Positions 17,601-26,373 of a stretch of 38,974 bases of DNA are shown one piece after another. The notes beneath the pieces are model-generated. The model was not told the DNA's origin. It searched no databases and saw only the letters and a program-made list of their open reading frames with translations. The stretch's first letter is position 1. Each line of letters starts with the position of its first letter. The position numbers were made by a program, and so were the translations under genes. Origin of the DNA: Phycisphaerae bacterium (GTDB lineage: Bacteria > Planctomycetota > Phycisphaerae > Sedimentisphaerales > Anaerohalosphaeraceae); assembly GCA_012517095.1 (NCBI GenBank), contig JAAYVQ010000072.1, positions 1 through 38,974 on the forward strand, read 5' to 3'.

Positions 17601-17603
17601 TCG

Positions 17604-18161
17604 ATGGCCAAATCGTCCCTGACCCTTACGACTCTTCGTCCCATCGCCTCGGTAAAAATCACCACGGACCTCAAGACCCTCGTTGGCAAACCCAAACCTT
17701 CGGCCGATCCGGAGGCCCTCAAGGCGGACAAGGAAAAACTGGCGCGTACCGGGGAGGGATTGTCGCGGGCGGCGGCGGCGTTGCAGCAATTTCAGGAAGA
17801 ATTGTTCGGTTCCCATCGCGATCCGATCGTCCGACTGAGCATCGGAATCGCCGAAAAGATCCTGATGCGGCAAATCGACGCCGGTCAGTACGATATCGCC
17901 CGGATTGTGGGCGAAGCGCTGGCCGTGGCGCCGGCACAGGAACCGATCACCGTTCGCATGAATCCGCAGGACCTGGAGGTCTATGACAAAGCCCTGCAGG
18001 ATTTAGGGAAAAGTAGACCCGGTAATGTGATTTTCAAGGGCGACGGAGAGGTGGGGCGGGCCGAGTGCGTGGTGGAAACCAGCAAGGGATTGATCGAATC
18101 CCGGATCGCCGATCATCTGCGGCTGGTGGAAGAGGCCCTTTTGCGGGACAAGACCGAATGA
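17604..18161 (+). CDS. fliH: Flagellar assembly protein FliH
   Basis: FliH/HrpE-like LSIGIAEKILMRQIDAGQYDIARIVGEAL...ITVRMNPQDLEVYD...GECVVET-like segment; overlaps fliI by ATGA. Confidence 0.85.
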   Translation: MAKSSLTLTTLRPIASVKITTDLKTLVGKPKPSADPEALKADKEKLARTGEGLSRAAAALQQFQEELFGSHRDPIVRLSIGIAEKILMRQIDAGQYDIARIVGEALAVAPAQEPITVRMNPQDLEVYDKALQDLGKSRPGNVIFKGDGEVGRAECVVETSKGLIESRIADHLRLVEEALLRDKTE

Positions 18162-19549
18162 GCGATTCGCCCAGACCAGCCGGATTTATCGACTTTTCCC
18201 GGTTCCATACGGCCCTGGAGGATACGACCCTGGTCACCTGCAAGGGATCGATCGTGCGTGTGTCGGGACTGACGGTGGAGAGCACCGGTCCCAACATCGG
18301 CCTGGGGCGAATGTGCGAGATCCGATCCGTCAGCGGTCGAACCATCCCTGCGGAAGTCATCGGCTTTAAGGGATCGAACCTGATCCTGCTTCCGCTGGAT
18401 TATATTGACGGGATCAGTCCGGGAGATTCGGTCGTTGCGCTGAATCAGCCGCGGACGATTGTGTGCGATCCCAGTCTCAAGGGACGGGTACTGGACGGTC
18501 TGGGTCGGCCCATCGACGGCAAGGGACCCTTGAAGGGAACCGAAAAACGCGGGATCGACAGTTCCAGTCCCCCGCCGCTGACACGAGAGATGATCCATCA
18601 GCCGCTGTCGCTGGGGATTCGGGCCATCGACGGTTTATTGACCTGCGGAAAGGGACAGCGGATCGGAATCTTTTCGGGCAGCGGCGTGGGGAAAAGCGTG
18701 CTGCTCGGCGAGATCGCCAACAGCAGCGCCGCGGATGTGAATGTCGTGGCCCTGGTCGGCGAACGCGGACGGGAGGTGCGCGAGTACCTGGAGAAAGATC
18801 TGGGACCGGAAGGACTGGCCAAAAGCGTTGTGATCGTCGCCACCAGCGATGCGGCGGCGATCCAGCGGGTGAAGGCGGGTTTTGTGGCCGCGACCATCGC
18901 GGAGTATTTCCGCGATCAGGGAATGAATGTCCTGTTCATGATGGATTCGCTGACGCGGTTTTCGCAGGCCCAGCGAGAGATCGGACTGGCGGCGGGGGAA
19001 CCGCCGGCGACCAAGGGGTACTGTCCCAGCGTGTTCGCGCTGTTGCCGCGTCTGGTCGAGCGGCTGGGATGCAGCGAGAACGGCAGCATCACGGGAATTC
19101 TGACGGTGTTGGTGGAGGGCGACGATCTCGGCGATCCGGTGGCCGACAGCGCCCGGTCGCTGCTGGACGGTCACATTGTCCTGTCGCGAAAACTGGCCTC
19201 GCGAGGACACTACCCGGCCATCGACATCCTGCAGAGCATCAGCCGATTGATGAATACCGTGGCCACGGAGGAGCATAAAAAGGCCGCACAAAAAGTCCGG
19301 GAAATTTACGCCACTTACACGGACGCGGAAGACCTGATCAGTATCGGAGCGTTCGCTCCGGGCAACAATAAACGCATTGACGGATCCGTTGCCCTCATTG
19401 ATCGCATTCAGTCGTTCCTGGTCCAGTCGATCCGGGAACGCAATCGATTTGAGGAGACCGTCAAGCGACTGGTGGATATCGCCAAGGCCTGGGACCGATT
19501 GCTCAGCGAACCGACGCCGACCCGGGCAACCGTCGGGTCCAAAACATAA
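18158..19549 (+). CDS. fliI: Flagellum-specific ATP synthase FliI
   Basis: Walker A GIFSGSGVGKSVLL, ALVGERGREVREYLEKDLG, LFMMDSLTRFSQAQREIGLAAGEPPATKGYCPSVFALLPRLVERLG; start ATG 18158 overlapping the fliH stop. Confidence 0.96.
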   Translation: MSDSPRPAGFIDFSRFHTALEDTTLVTCKGSIVRVSGLTVESTGPNIGLGRMCEIRSVSGRTIPAEVIGFKGSNLILLPLDYIDGISPGDSVVALNQPRTIVCDPSLKGRVLDGLGRPIDGKGPLKGTEKRGIDSSSPPPLTREMIHQPLSLGIRAIDGLLTCGKGQRIGIFSGSGVGKSVLLGEIANSSAADVNVVALVGERGREVREYLEKDLGPEGLAKSVVIVATSDAAAIQRVKAGFVAATIAEYFRDQGMNVLFMMDSLTRFSQAQREIGLAAGEPPATKGYCPSVFALLPRLVERLGCSENGSITGILTVLVEGDDLGDPVADSARSLLDGHIVLSRKLASRGHYPAIDILQSISRLMNTVATEEHKKAAQKVREIYATYTDAEDLISIGAFAPGNNKRIDGSVALIDRIQSFLVQSIRERNRFEETVKRLVDIAKAWDRLLSEPTPTRATVGSKT

Positions 19550-19560
19550 GCGGGTAAACC

Positions 19561-20013
19561 ATGCTCAAATTCGAGTGGCGATTGCAGAAACTGCTGGACC
19601 TGAAGCTCAAACAGGAACAAGCCCTTCGCGCCGAGCTGATCGCCGTCACGGAACAGGCGGTGGCGCTGCGGGGACAGATCCTGATGGAGCGGACGCTTCT
19701 GCGGCAACGGTTGTCGGAAGCGGAACGACTGCCGGCCGTCGAGCGGATGGCTCGACAGGAGTTCGTGTTGCACTACTCGCAGGTCACGGAGACGGCGATC
19801 CGGGGCATGGAACAAAAACTGGACCAGCTGGAGATGGTTCGACGCAACAAGATCCAGGAGATCCTGACGGTCCGGAAGTTTCGCAAGGGACTGGAAAAAC
19901 TCCGGGCCCGGGCACAGGAGGAATTCGAACTGGAACAGCAACGACAAGATCAGAAACAAACGGACGATCGTAACACGATCGGATATGCGCGCCGGATCAT
20001 GCAGCCGGCTTGA
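19561..20013 (+). CDS. fliJ: Flagellar export protein FliJ
   Basis: About 150-aa coiled-coil protein beginning FEWRLQKLLDLKLKQEQALRAEL; directly after fliI. Confidence 0.85.
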   Translation: MLKFEWRLQKLLDLKLKQEQALRAELIAVTEQAVALRGQILMERTLLRQRLSEAERLPAVERMARQEFVLHYSQVTETAIRGMEQKLDQLEMVRRNKIQEILTVRKFRKGLEKLRARAQEEFELEQQRQDQKQTDDRNTIGYARRIMQPA

Positions 20014-20042
20014 CGGCCGCAACGGCGAAGGGAGACGGAATC

Positions 20043-20765
20043 ATGAACAAGAAGATCCTCATCATGGCGGGCGTGGGGCTGATCAGCTTCGGCGGGACTT
20101 TTGGCGTCACCTGGATGCTCAAGGGTCCGGTGCCGGCCGCCGCGACCGAGACCCACGAGACGGAAACCCCGACCGAACCGACGGCTCAGTCCCCGGAGGA
20201 TAAGGTTCCCGAATTGAAGATCACGGAGAATCCCGGCGAGGAGATGGCCCGGGGCATGACGGAAAAGCAGATGCAGGGTCTGATCTTCGACATCCGCGAG
20301 AAGATGAAGGAGTACAAGTTCAAGGAGCGACAGCTCACCGAACAAGAGGAGCGAATCCGCGTGGCGCGGGAGGGATTGCAGGAAGACATTACCCGGCTCA
20401 ATCAGCTCCAGGCCCAACTGACGCTGGTCTATGAAAAGATTCGCAAACAGGAATCCTCTCTGCAGGCCCGACAGCTCGATATCAGCCAGACGGAAAAGGC
20501 CAACATGCAGAAACTGGCTCAGACCTACGACAAGATGGACTCCGCCCAGGCCAGCAAGGTCCTGATCAGCATGGCCGCCAACCAGCAGTTGGCCGATGCG
20601 GTCAAAATCCTGTATTACATGAGCGAGCGAACCTCGGCCAAAGTCATCGGCGAGATTGCCACCACCAAGCCGGATGTGGCCAGCGTCCTGAGTCTGGAGC
20701 TGAAACGCGTTCGGGAGGCGCCCGAAACGACGGCCGCTGCGGGGACCCGCCAAACCAAGGGATAA
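20043..20765 (+). CDS. MotE/YlxF-like membrane-anchored protein (MgtE N-like C-terminal domain)
   Basis: N-terminal TM anchor, coiled coil, YDKMDSAQASKVLISMAANQQLADAVKILYYMSERTSAKVIGEI; position after fliJ as for ylxF/motE. Confidence 0.75.
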   Translation: MNKKILIMAGVGLISFGGTFGVTWMLKGPVPAAATETHETETPTEPTAQSPEDKVPELKITENPGEEMARGMTEKQMQGLIFDIREKMKEYKFKERQLTEQEERIRVAREGLQEDITRLNQLQAQLTLVYEKIRKQESSLQARQLDISQTEKANMQKLAQTYDKMDSAQASKVLISMAANQQLADAVKILYYMSERTSAKVIGEIATTKPDVASVLSLELKRVREAPETTAAAGTRQTKG

Positions 20766-21077
20766 AAACCGTTCGTGAACTCCAACGCCAGGCGGGGTCG
20801 GCAACCCCTTCAACTCAGGGGCAGGATCCGTTTCCGGAAGACGGGTGTTTAAGGATCGTGCGCGCGATGCGGGGCCGTCACCGCTCGAATCGCGTCTGCG
20901 AACATCGGTACCCGATTCCCATATCCGGTCCGAACAACCTCCACAGATTCAAACGCCGCTGATAGAATCACAACCCGTTGCCATAAACGGCTTTACACGC
21001 AAAATACCTTTCTGATCTCTCCGGGTTTGCCCGGATTGAATTTCGGTCTTTCGGGAATCAGACCGCCGGGGGCCGGA

Positions 21078-21094
21078 TCGGCATGACTTTTGCA
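21078..21094 (+). promoter_or_regulatory. Sigma-54 (-24/-12) promoter for fliO-flhB operon
   Basis: TCGGCATGACTTTTGCA against TTGGCACGNNNNTTGCW (two mismatches; invariant GG and GC kept), in a 372-bp intergenic gap upstream of fliO. Confidence 0.75.
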
Positions 21095-21137
21095 TCCTCT
21101 CTGGGCAGGAATCCGTGTAACCGGAATTACGCGCTTG

Positions 21138-21587
21138 ATGAAACCCGTTGGGAAAACAATTTGGATTCTTTTGATCGTCGGGTGTCTGGTCCCGCTGGGC
21201 CGATGCGCCGACGACGCCAACGCTCTTGATCCTTCAACAACCGTTCAACCCAGGGGACCCGCGACTCCATGGAAGGGGTTTGGGAATCCAAATGACAAGC
21301 TGCCGGAACAAACGGATTTGTTTCGGCAGTTTGCCACGGCGATCGGATTTGTGCTGGTCCTGGGAGTGGGAGCATTCTATGTATCGCGGCGACTGGGGCC
21401 CCGCTGGCATCCGTCGCGCGGACGACATCTTCGGGTCGTTGAAACCATCGCTCTGGGTCCTCAACGGCACATTCATCTTCTGGAGGTGGAGGGGCGCCGT
21501 CTGGTGGTCGGCAGCACATCCCAGGCCATTCGATTGATCGCCGAACTTGGCGAACCTTCCGAACCGAAAGGCAACGGCACGGCATGA
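21138..21587 (+). CDS. fliO: Flagellar biosynthesis protein FliO
   Basis: N-terminal signal/TM segments and FliO-like LRVVETIALGPQRHIHLLEVEGRRLVVGSTSQAIRLIAEL; the track start at 21090 (TTG) lies inside the -12 element. Confidence 0.82.
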   Translation: MKPVGKTIWILLIVGCLVPLGRCADDANALDPSTTVQPRGPATPWKGFGNPNDKLPEQTDLFRQFATAIGFVLVLGVGAFYVSRRLGPRWHPSRGRHLRVVETIALGPQRHIHLLEVEGRRLVVGSTSQAIRLIAELGEPSEPKGNGTA

Positions 21588-22444
21588 ACCAATCCCGGCG
21601 ACAACTCGTCCGAGGATTTGCGGCCCTGGCGGTCGTCTGGCTTCTGATGGCCGTATCCAACCCGGCGCGGGCGGCATCCGCACCCGCACCCGCCCCCGCG
21701 GCCGGCAACGCCAAGCCCAACGGCCAGATCGCCCCCTCGGCCATGCCGACGGTTCCGGACATCGTCCAGATGATCGACAAGGTCGCCGCGCCGCAGGATC
21801 CCCAGGACAAGCCGCCGGAGTGGGGCACGCCGGTCAAGCTGGTGGTGATCTTCACGGTCCTGGCGATCATCCCCAGTCTGCTGGCAATGACGACTTCCTT
21901 CACGCGGATCGTGATCGTGTTGAGTTTTGTGCGTCAGGCGCTGGGAACCCAGTCCATTCCGCCGACGACCGCGGTGATGGGGCTGGCCCTGTTCTTGACG
22001 CTCTATACGATGGCGCCGACTTTCATCGCGATGAATGATCAGGCCATTCAGCCGTACCTTCGCGACGAAATCGTGTTCGCCGAATCGATGGCCAAATCCA
22101 GCCAGGTGATGAAGGAATTCATGATCCGTCAGACCCGCAACGAAGACCTGAAACTGTTCGTCCAGATGGCCAAGATTGTGCCGCCGAAAACCCTTCCGGA
22201 GCTGCCGTTTCATGTCGTCGTGCCGGCGTTCATCATCAGCGAGTTCCGCACGGCGTTCGAGATCGGCTGCCTGATGTTCATTCCCTTCCTGCTGCTGGAC
22301 CTGGTCATCGCCAGCGTCTTGCTCAGCGCCGGGATGATGATGCTGCCGCCGGTGATGATCTCTTTGCCGTTTAAGCTGATCCTGTTTATCCTGATGGACG
22401 GCTGGGGCATTCTGGCCAACAGTCTGAGTTTGAGCTTCAAGTAG
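21584..22444 (+). CDS. fliP: Flagellar export gate protein FliP
   Basis: LAIIPSLLAMTTSFTRIVIVLSFVRQALGTQSIPPTTAVMGLALFLTLYTMAP; VVPAFIISEFRTAFEIGCLMFIPFLLLDLVIASVLLSAGMMMLPPVMISLPFKLILFILMDGW. Confidence 0.97.
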   Translation: MNQSRRQLVRGFAALAVVWLLMAVSNPARAASAPAPAPAAGNAKPNGQIAPSAMPTVPDIVQMIDKVAAPQDPQDKPPEWGTPVKLVVIFTVLAIIPSLLAMTTSFTRIVIVLSFVRQALGTQSIPPTTAVMGLALFLTLYTMAPTFIAMNDQAIQPYLRDEIVFAESMAKSSQVMKEFMIRQTRNEDLKLFVQMAKIVPPKTLPELPFHVVVPAFIISEFRTAFEIGCLMFIPFLLLDLVIASVLLSAGMMMLPPVMISLPFKLILFILMDGWGILANSLSLSFK

Positions 22445-22455
22445 GAGCGGCGACC

Positions 22456-22725
22456 ATGGACGCCAATTACATTCTGTATCTGGGACGGCATACGATGGAA
22501 ACGGCGCTGCTGCTGTCGGCACCGCTGCTGATCGCCGGCCTGCTGGCGGGCCTGGTCATCTCGATCTTTCAGACGATCACCTCGCTTCGGGATTCGACCC
22601 TGAGCATGGTCCCGCGACTGGTGGTGATGGGCGCGGCGACTTTGTGGTTCGGCAACTGGATGCTCCAAATCCTGATCCGGTTTTCGACGGAAGTATTCAA
22701 CCAGATCCAGTTGTACGGACAATAG
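22456..22725 (+). CDS. fliQ: Flagellar export gate protein FliQ
   Basis: 89 aa, AGLLAGLVISIFQTITSLRDSTLSMVPRLVVMGAATLWFGNWML. Confidence 0.95.
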   Translation: MDANYILYLGRHTMETALLLSAPLLIAGLLAGLVISIFQTITSLRDSTLSMVPRLVVMGAATLWFGNWMLQILIRFSTEVFNQIQLYGQ

Positions 22726-22728
22726 GCG

Positions 22729-23481
22729 ATGGATTTCCTGTCGGGAATTGTGCTGGGATTTGCCCTGGTCCTGACGCGCGTCGGAGCGTTCTTTGCGGTG
22801 TTTCCGCTGTTCGGATGGAAGGTGATCCCGGTGCGCCTGAAGATCGCCATCATTCTGGTGGCGGCGATTTTTTTCGGCAGTCAGGTCCAGTGCCCCGTGC
22901 GTCCCCGCGACGCCTTCGGACTGCAGAGCGTCCTGATGATGATCAACGAGGCGATCTACGGACTGGGGCTGGGTCTGGTCTGCGCCCTGCTGTTCCAGAC
23001 CATCCAGGTCAGCGCCCGGATCGTGGAGCAGGAAATGGGATTGTCGATGGCCAATGTCTTCGATCCGTTCAGCGGCGATCAGGCCGAATCGCTCAGCGTG
23101 TTGAGCGAGACGATCTTCGCGCTGTTGTTTCTGGCCGTCGGCGGACATCATGTCCTGCTGAAACTGGTCCAGCAGAGTTTTGTCCGCTATCCCGTCGGCA
23201 GCATTCCGAATCTGGAACGGCTGACCCACGGCCTGATCGAGACGGTGAACACCATGCTGCTGCTGGGTCTGCAGATGGCCGGGCCGATCGTGGCGGTGTC
23301 GCTGCTGACACTGGTGATCCTGGCGGTCCTGGCCAAGATCGCGCCGGACGCCAATGTCCTGTTTCTGAGTTTTCCCCTGCGGATCGGAATGGGACTGATC
23401 CTGGTCGGACTGTTCTTCCCGTTTCTGCAGCACTTCGTCAAAGAGTTCATGAACTGGCTGGATAAACTGCTGCCGCTGTAG
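22729..23481 (+). CDS. fliR: Flagellar export gate protein FliR
   Basis: VLTRVGAFFAVFPLFGWKVIPVRLKIAIILVAAIFF...GLGLVCALLFQTIQVSARIVEQEMGLSMANVFDP. Confidence 0.95.
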   Translation: MDFLSGIVLGFALVLTRVGAFFAVFPLFGWKVIPVRLKIAIILVAAIFFGSQVQCPVRPRDAFGLQSVLMMINEAIYGLGLGLVCALLFQTIQVSARIVEQEMGLSMANVFDPFSGDQAESLSVLSETIFALLFLAVGGHHVLLKLVQQSFVRYPVGSIPNLERLTHGLIETVNTMLLLGLQMAGPIVAVSLLTLVILAVLAKIAPDANVLFLSFPLRIGMGLILVGLFFPFLQHFVKEFMNWLDKLLPL

Positions 23482-23509
23482 GAACGGCGGCGCGCAAACC
23501 CGAGGCGAT

Positions 23510-24571
23510 ATGGCGGATGCCAGCAGCGAAAAAACCGAAATGCCGACCGGCAGGCGGCTGACCAAGGCCCGGGAAGCGGGGAAGGTCCCGCAAAGCTCCG
23601 AACTGGTTTCGTCGGTGTCGCTGGTGGCGCTGTTCGCGACGGTCTATCTGCTGGGATCCCACCTGGCGCAGTGGATGATGGCGAGCATGCGCAAGGCCCT
23701 GTCGTGCGACCGGTCCGTCCTGGACAGCTCCGGACTCTTTCTGGCGCATCTGCACGACAAGATGGCGGAAGCGGCCCTGATCATGGCGCCGTATCTGCTG
23801 GTCCTTCTGGTGACGGGCGTGGGCATTTCCATCTGGATCAGCGGCTGGCATGTCACCTTCAAACCACTGGAGCCCAAATTCAATTTCTTCAATCCCTCCG
23901 CCGCCTTGGGCTCGATGTTTTCCGCCTCCACGGGCGTCCGGATCCTGGTCTCCCTGGCCAAGCTGACGATCGTTTCGGTGATCGTGTATTTTTACCTTCG
24001 CAATCGCATGGAGGACATCGTGGCGCTGCGATGGGCCTGGTCCACGGAACTGGTAGTCGGGATCATGCGACTGATCTTCGGCGCGTTGCTGCGGATCTCG
24101 ATCGGCCTGATGATCATCGGAATCGCGGATCTATTGTATCAGAAATGGAAATACATCGAAGACCTCAAGATGACCAAGCAGGAGGTCAAGGATGAATTCC
24201 GGAGCATGGAAGGTCCGCCCGAAATCATGCGGCGGATCCGTCAAAAACAGTTCGAGATCGCCCTGCAGCGGATGATGCAGGAGGTTCCGACGGCCAATGT
24301 GGTGGTCGTCAACCCCGACCATGTGGCCGTGGCGCTGAAATACGATCCGAAAACCATGGGCTCCCCCATCGTGGTGGCCAAGGGCGCCGACAAGGTCTGC
24401 GAAAAGATCAAGGAGATCGCGCGGGCCTACGGCGTGCCGATCCTGCGGCGGCCGGCGCTGGCTCGGGAGCTGTTTGCCACGGTGGATCTGGGTCGGGCGA
24501 TTCCGGAGGCGCTGTTTGTCGCGGTGGCGGAGATCCTGGCCCTGGTCCTGCGACTGCGGCGAAACCGATAA
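23510..24571 (+). CDS. flhB: Flagellar export switch protein FlhB
   Basis: EKTEMPTGRRLTKAREAGKVPQSSELVSS; C-terminal VVVNPDHVAVALKYDPKTMGSPIVVAKGAD...GVPILRRPALARELFATVDLGRAIPEALF. Confidence 0.95.
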   Translation: MADASSEKTEMPTGRRLTKAREAGKVPQSSELVSSVSLVALFATVYLLGSHLAQWMMASMRKALSCDRSVLDSSGLFLAHLHDKMAEAALIMAPYLLVLLVTGVGISIWISGWHVTFKPLEPKFNFFNPSAALGSMFSASTGVRILVSLAKLTIVSVIVYFYLRNRMEDIVALRWAWSTELVVGIMRLIFGALLRISIGLMIIGIADLLYQKWKYIEDLKMTKQEVKDEFRSMEGPPEIMRRIRQKQFEIALQRMMQEVPTANVVVVNPDHVAVALKYDPKTMGSPIVVAKGADKVCEKIKEIARAYGVPILRRPALARELFATVDLGRAIPEALFVAVAEILALVLRLRRNR

Positions 24572-24584
24572 TCCTTGAAACGCG

Positions 24585-26117
24585 ATGGCGACGGGCTATA
24601 CTAAAGCGATCGACCGTATGCAAGCTGAGGAACCAACCAATCCGTTGACCGGCATGTCGCGGCGGGTCATCGAGCGAAACCATCTGGTGACGATGACGCT
24701 GGTGATCTGCCTGATGGGCGGTTTTGTCGTTCCGCTGCCCGGATGGGGGCTGGATATTCTGCTGGTCATCAATGTGTGCCTGACGGCGGCGCTGGTGATG
24801 ATCGGGTTTACCGGCAAGTCCAGTCCGGAACTGGGGTCGCTTCCGGGACTGCTGACGGCGGCGACGCTGCTGCGGATCCTGGGACATGCGGCGATGGGCC
24901 GATCCGTTTTTTCCGGCGCCGATCCGGGAAGGATTCTGACGCTGACCGGGCAGGCCACCGGATTTTTACAATCGGCCTGGATTCGGCTTCTCGGACCGGC
25001 GGCGGCGCTGGTGGTTCTGGTCGCCGTCGTGCAGACCGTCCGCAAGATTCATCAGGTCTATGTCGGGTTCGTGGAAGATACCGTCGTCGCCGAGGAACTC
25101 CGGATCAACAGCGAATTTCGCAAGGGTCTTCTCGACCGCGCCACGGCCGAACGGCGTCGCGGACGGCTGGAGATCGAAACGATGTTTTACCAGGGACTGG
25201 CCGGGGCGACGGACCTGGTCCGAATCGAAGGAATCATCGTGGCGGCGATTCTCCTGGGCCTGAGTTTCGGATTTCAACGAACCGCTCCCCGGGAAGGAGC
25301 GCAACCCTATTGGTTTTCGTCGCTGACCGCCGCGGCGTTCGCGATGATCCTGCCGGAATTCCTGATCACGATGGGGTGTCGGCGGCTGGGGGGCGTATTG
25401 ACGGCGGGATGGCCGAAGCCGGTCGTGTCCCCGTCGCAACAGGCCGAGACGATCACCATCGTTTCCGAACAGACCGGCCAGCCCGAAGAGGTCGAACTCC
25501 TGAATCCCGATTTCCGGGACCAGCACAATCCGATCGTCTCGGCGCCGGTCGAACAAGTTGTCGCATTTGAACCTCCGAATTCAACAGAACCCGCCTCGGC
25601 CGCCGCGCCCGCTCAGCCGCCGGCGCCGTCGGAGGACTTCTACCTGGGCCTGTGCCGGCGGATCTGGTCGGGCGGCAAGGCGATCGTGCTGGCCGCCCGG
25701 AGTCTCCAGGAACTCCCGGTCACCGTCGTGGTCAACCTGGCGATCCGACTGGCCGAATCGGAGGACAAGGTCCTGCTGGTCGATGTCGAAAAGGGTCGCA
25801 ACGCGCTGGGCGAGGTGTTCGATCTGCAGGAGTCGTCGGCCCCGAAGTCCGTGCCGAGCTGCATCGAAAATGTCCATGTCTGGATGGGGCGGGACTTCGA
25901 GGAATGGACCGACGAAGAGTGTTCCGCCGCGATGGAGGGCTTCCAGCGCGTGCTGATCTACGCCCCGCAGATCGGCGACTGGCCGGCCCAGATGGCCCTG
26001 GCCCGCAAGGCCGACCGAATCCTCCTGTTCGGCCGGACCGATTCAACCCCCGACAGCCCCCCCACCGTCTGGGGCCGAACCGCAGAACCCGTCCCCCCCG
26101 CCAAAGACAGCGGGTGA
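24585..26117 (+). CDS. Degenerate FlhA-like N-terminal membrane domain fused to a degenerate MinD/FlhG/CpsD-like C-terminal domain
   Basis: 510 aa at the flhA position; VYVGFVEDTVVAEELRINSEFRKGLLDRATAERRRGRLEIETMFYQGLAGATDLVRIEGIIVAAILL parallels FlhA [56 protein letters not shown]; C-terminus KAIVLAARSLQELPVTVVVNLAIRLAESEDKVLLVDVEKGRNALGEVFDL. Confidence 0.7.
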   Translation: MATGYTKAIDRMQAEEPTNPLTGMSRRVIERNHLVTMTLVICLMGGFVVPLPGWGLDILLVINVCLTAALVMIGFTGKSSPELGSLPGLLTAATLLRILGHAAMGRSVFSGADPGRILTLTGQATGFLQSAWIRLLGPAAALVVLVAVVQTVRKIHQVYVGFVEDTVVAEELRINSEFRKGLLDRATAERRRGRLEIETMFYQGLAGATDLVRIEGIIVAAILLGLSFGFQRTAPREGAQPYWFSSLTAAAFAMILPEFLITMGCRRLGGVLTAGWPKPVVSPSQQAETITIVSEQTGQPEEVELLNPDFRDQHNPIVSAPVEQVVAFEPPNSTEPASAAAPAQPPAPSEDFYLGLCRRIWSGGKAIVLAARSLQELPVTVVVNLAIRLAESEDKVLLVDVEKGRNALGEVFDLQESSAPKSVPSCIENVHVWMGRDFEEWTDEECSAAMEGFQRVLIYAPQIGDWPAQMALARKADRILLFGRTDSTPDSPPTVWGRTAEPVPPAKDSG

Positions 26118-26245
26118 GCCGTACAAATCCGACTGGGAGCCGTAGGATGGGTTCGCCGGGATTGCGAACCCATGCGGAGCGATGGATCATCGGTATGGGT
26201 TCGGAAAACAATCCGAACACAACCTACAGATTGCCACCCATCGCA

Positions 26246-26274
26246 TGAAAGCCCCGGGATTTATTCCCGGGGTT
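26246..26274 (+). repeat. 29-bp hairpin repeat copy 1
   Basis: TGAAAGCCCCGGGATTTATTCCCGGGGTT with inner palindrome CCCCGGGA-TTTAT-TCCCGGGG. Confidence 0.85.
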
Positions 26275-26297
26275 GTTACCGTATTCGGGATTCTCAA

Positions 26298-26318
26298 CCC
26301 CCAACCTAAAGTTGGGGG
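26298..26318. repeat. Hairpin between the two 29-bp repeats
   Basis: CCCCCAAC-CTAAA-GTTGGGGG, 8-bp perfect stem. Confidence 0.8.
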
Positions 26319-26344
26319 CTTGCATCGACTCTTTAACTTCCGAT

Positions 26345-26373
26345 TGAAAGCCCCGGGATTTATTCCCGGGGTT
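26345..26373 (+). repeat. 29-bp hairpin repeat copy 2
   Basis: Identical 29 nt to 26246-26274, offset 99 bp. Confidence 0.85.

Noticed and set aside
22210-23565. 451-aa minus-strand ORF rich in Gln/His/Asp
   Set aside because: Antisense to fliP-fliQ-fliR, which are unmistakable.
26246-26373. Possible CRISPR from two identical 29-nt repeats
   Set aside because: Only two copies, the unit is itself a long palindrome with another hairpin between, and no cas genes are present; REP-like repeats fit better.
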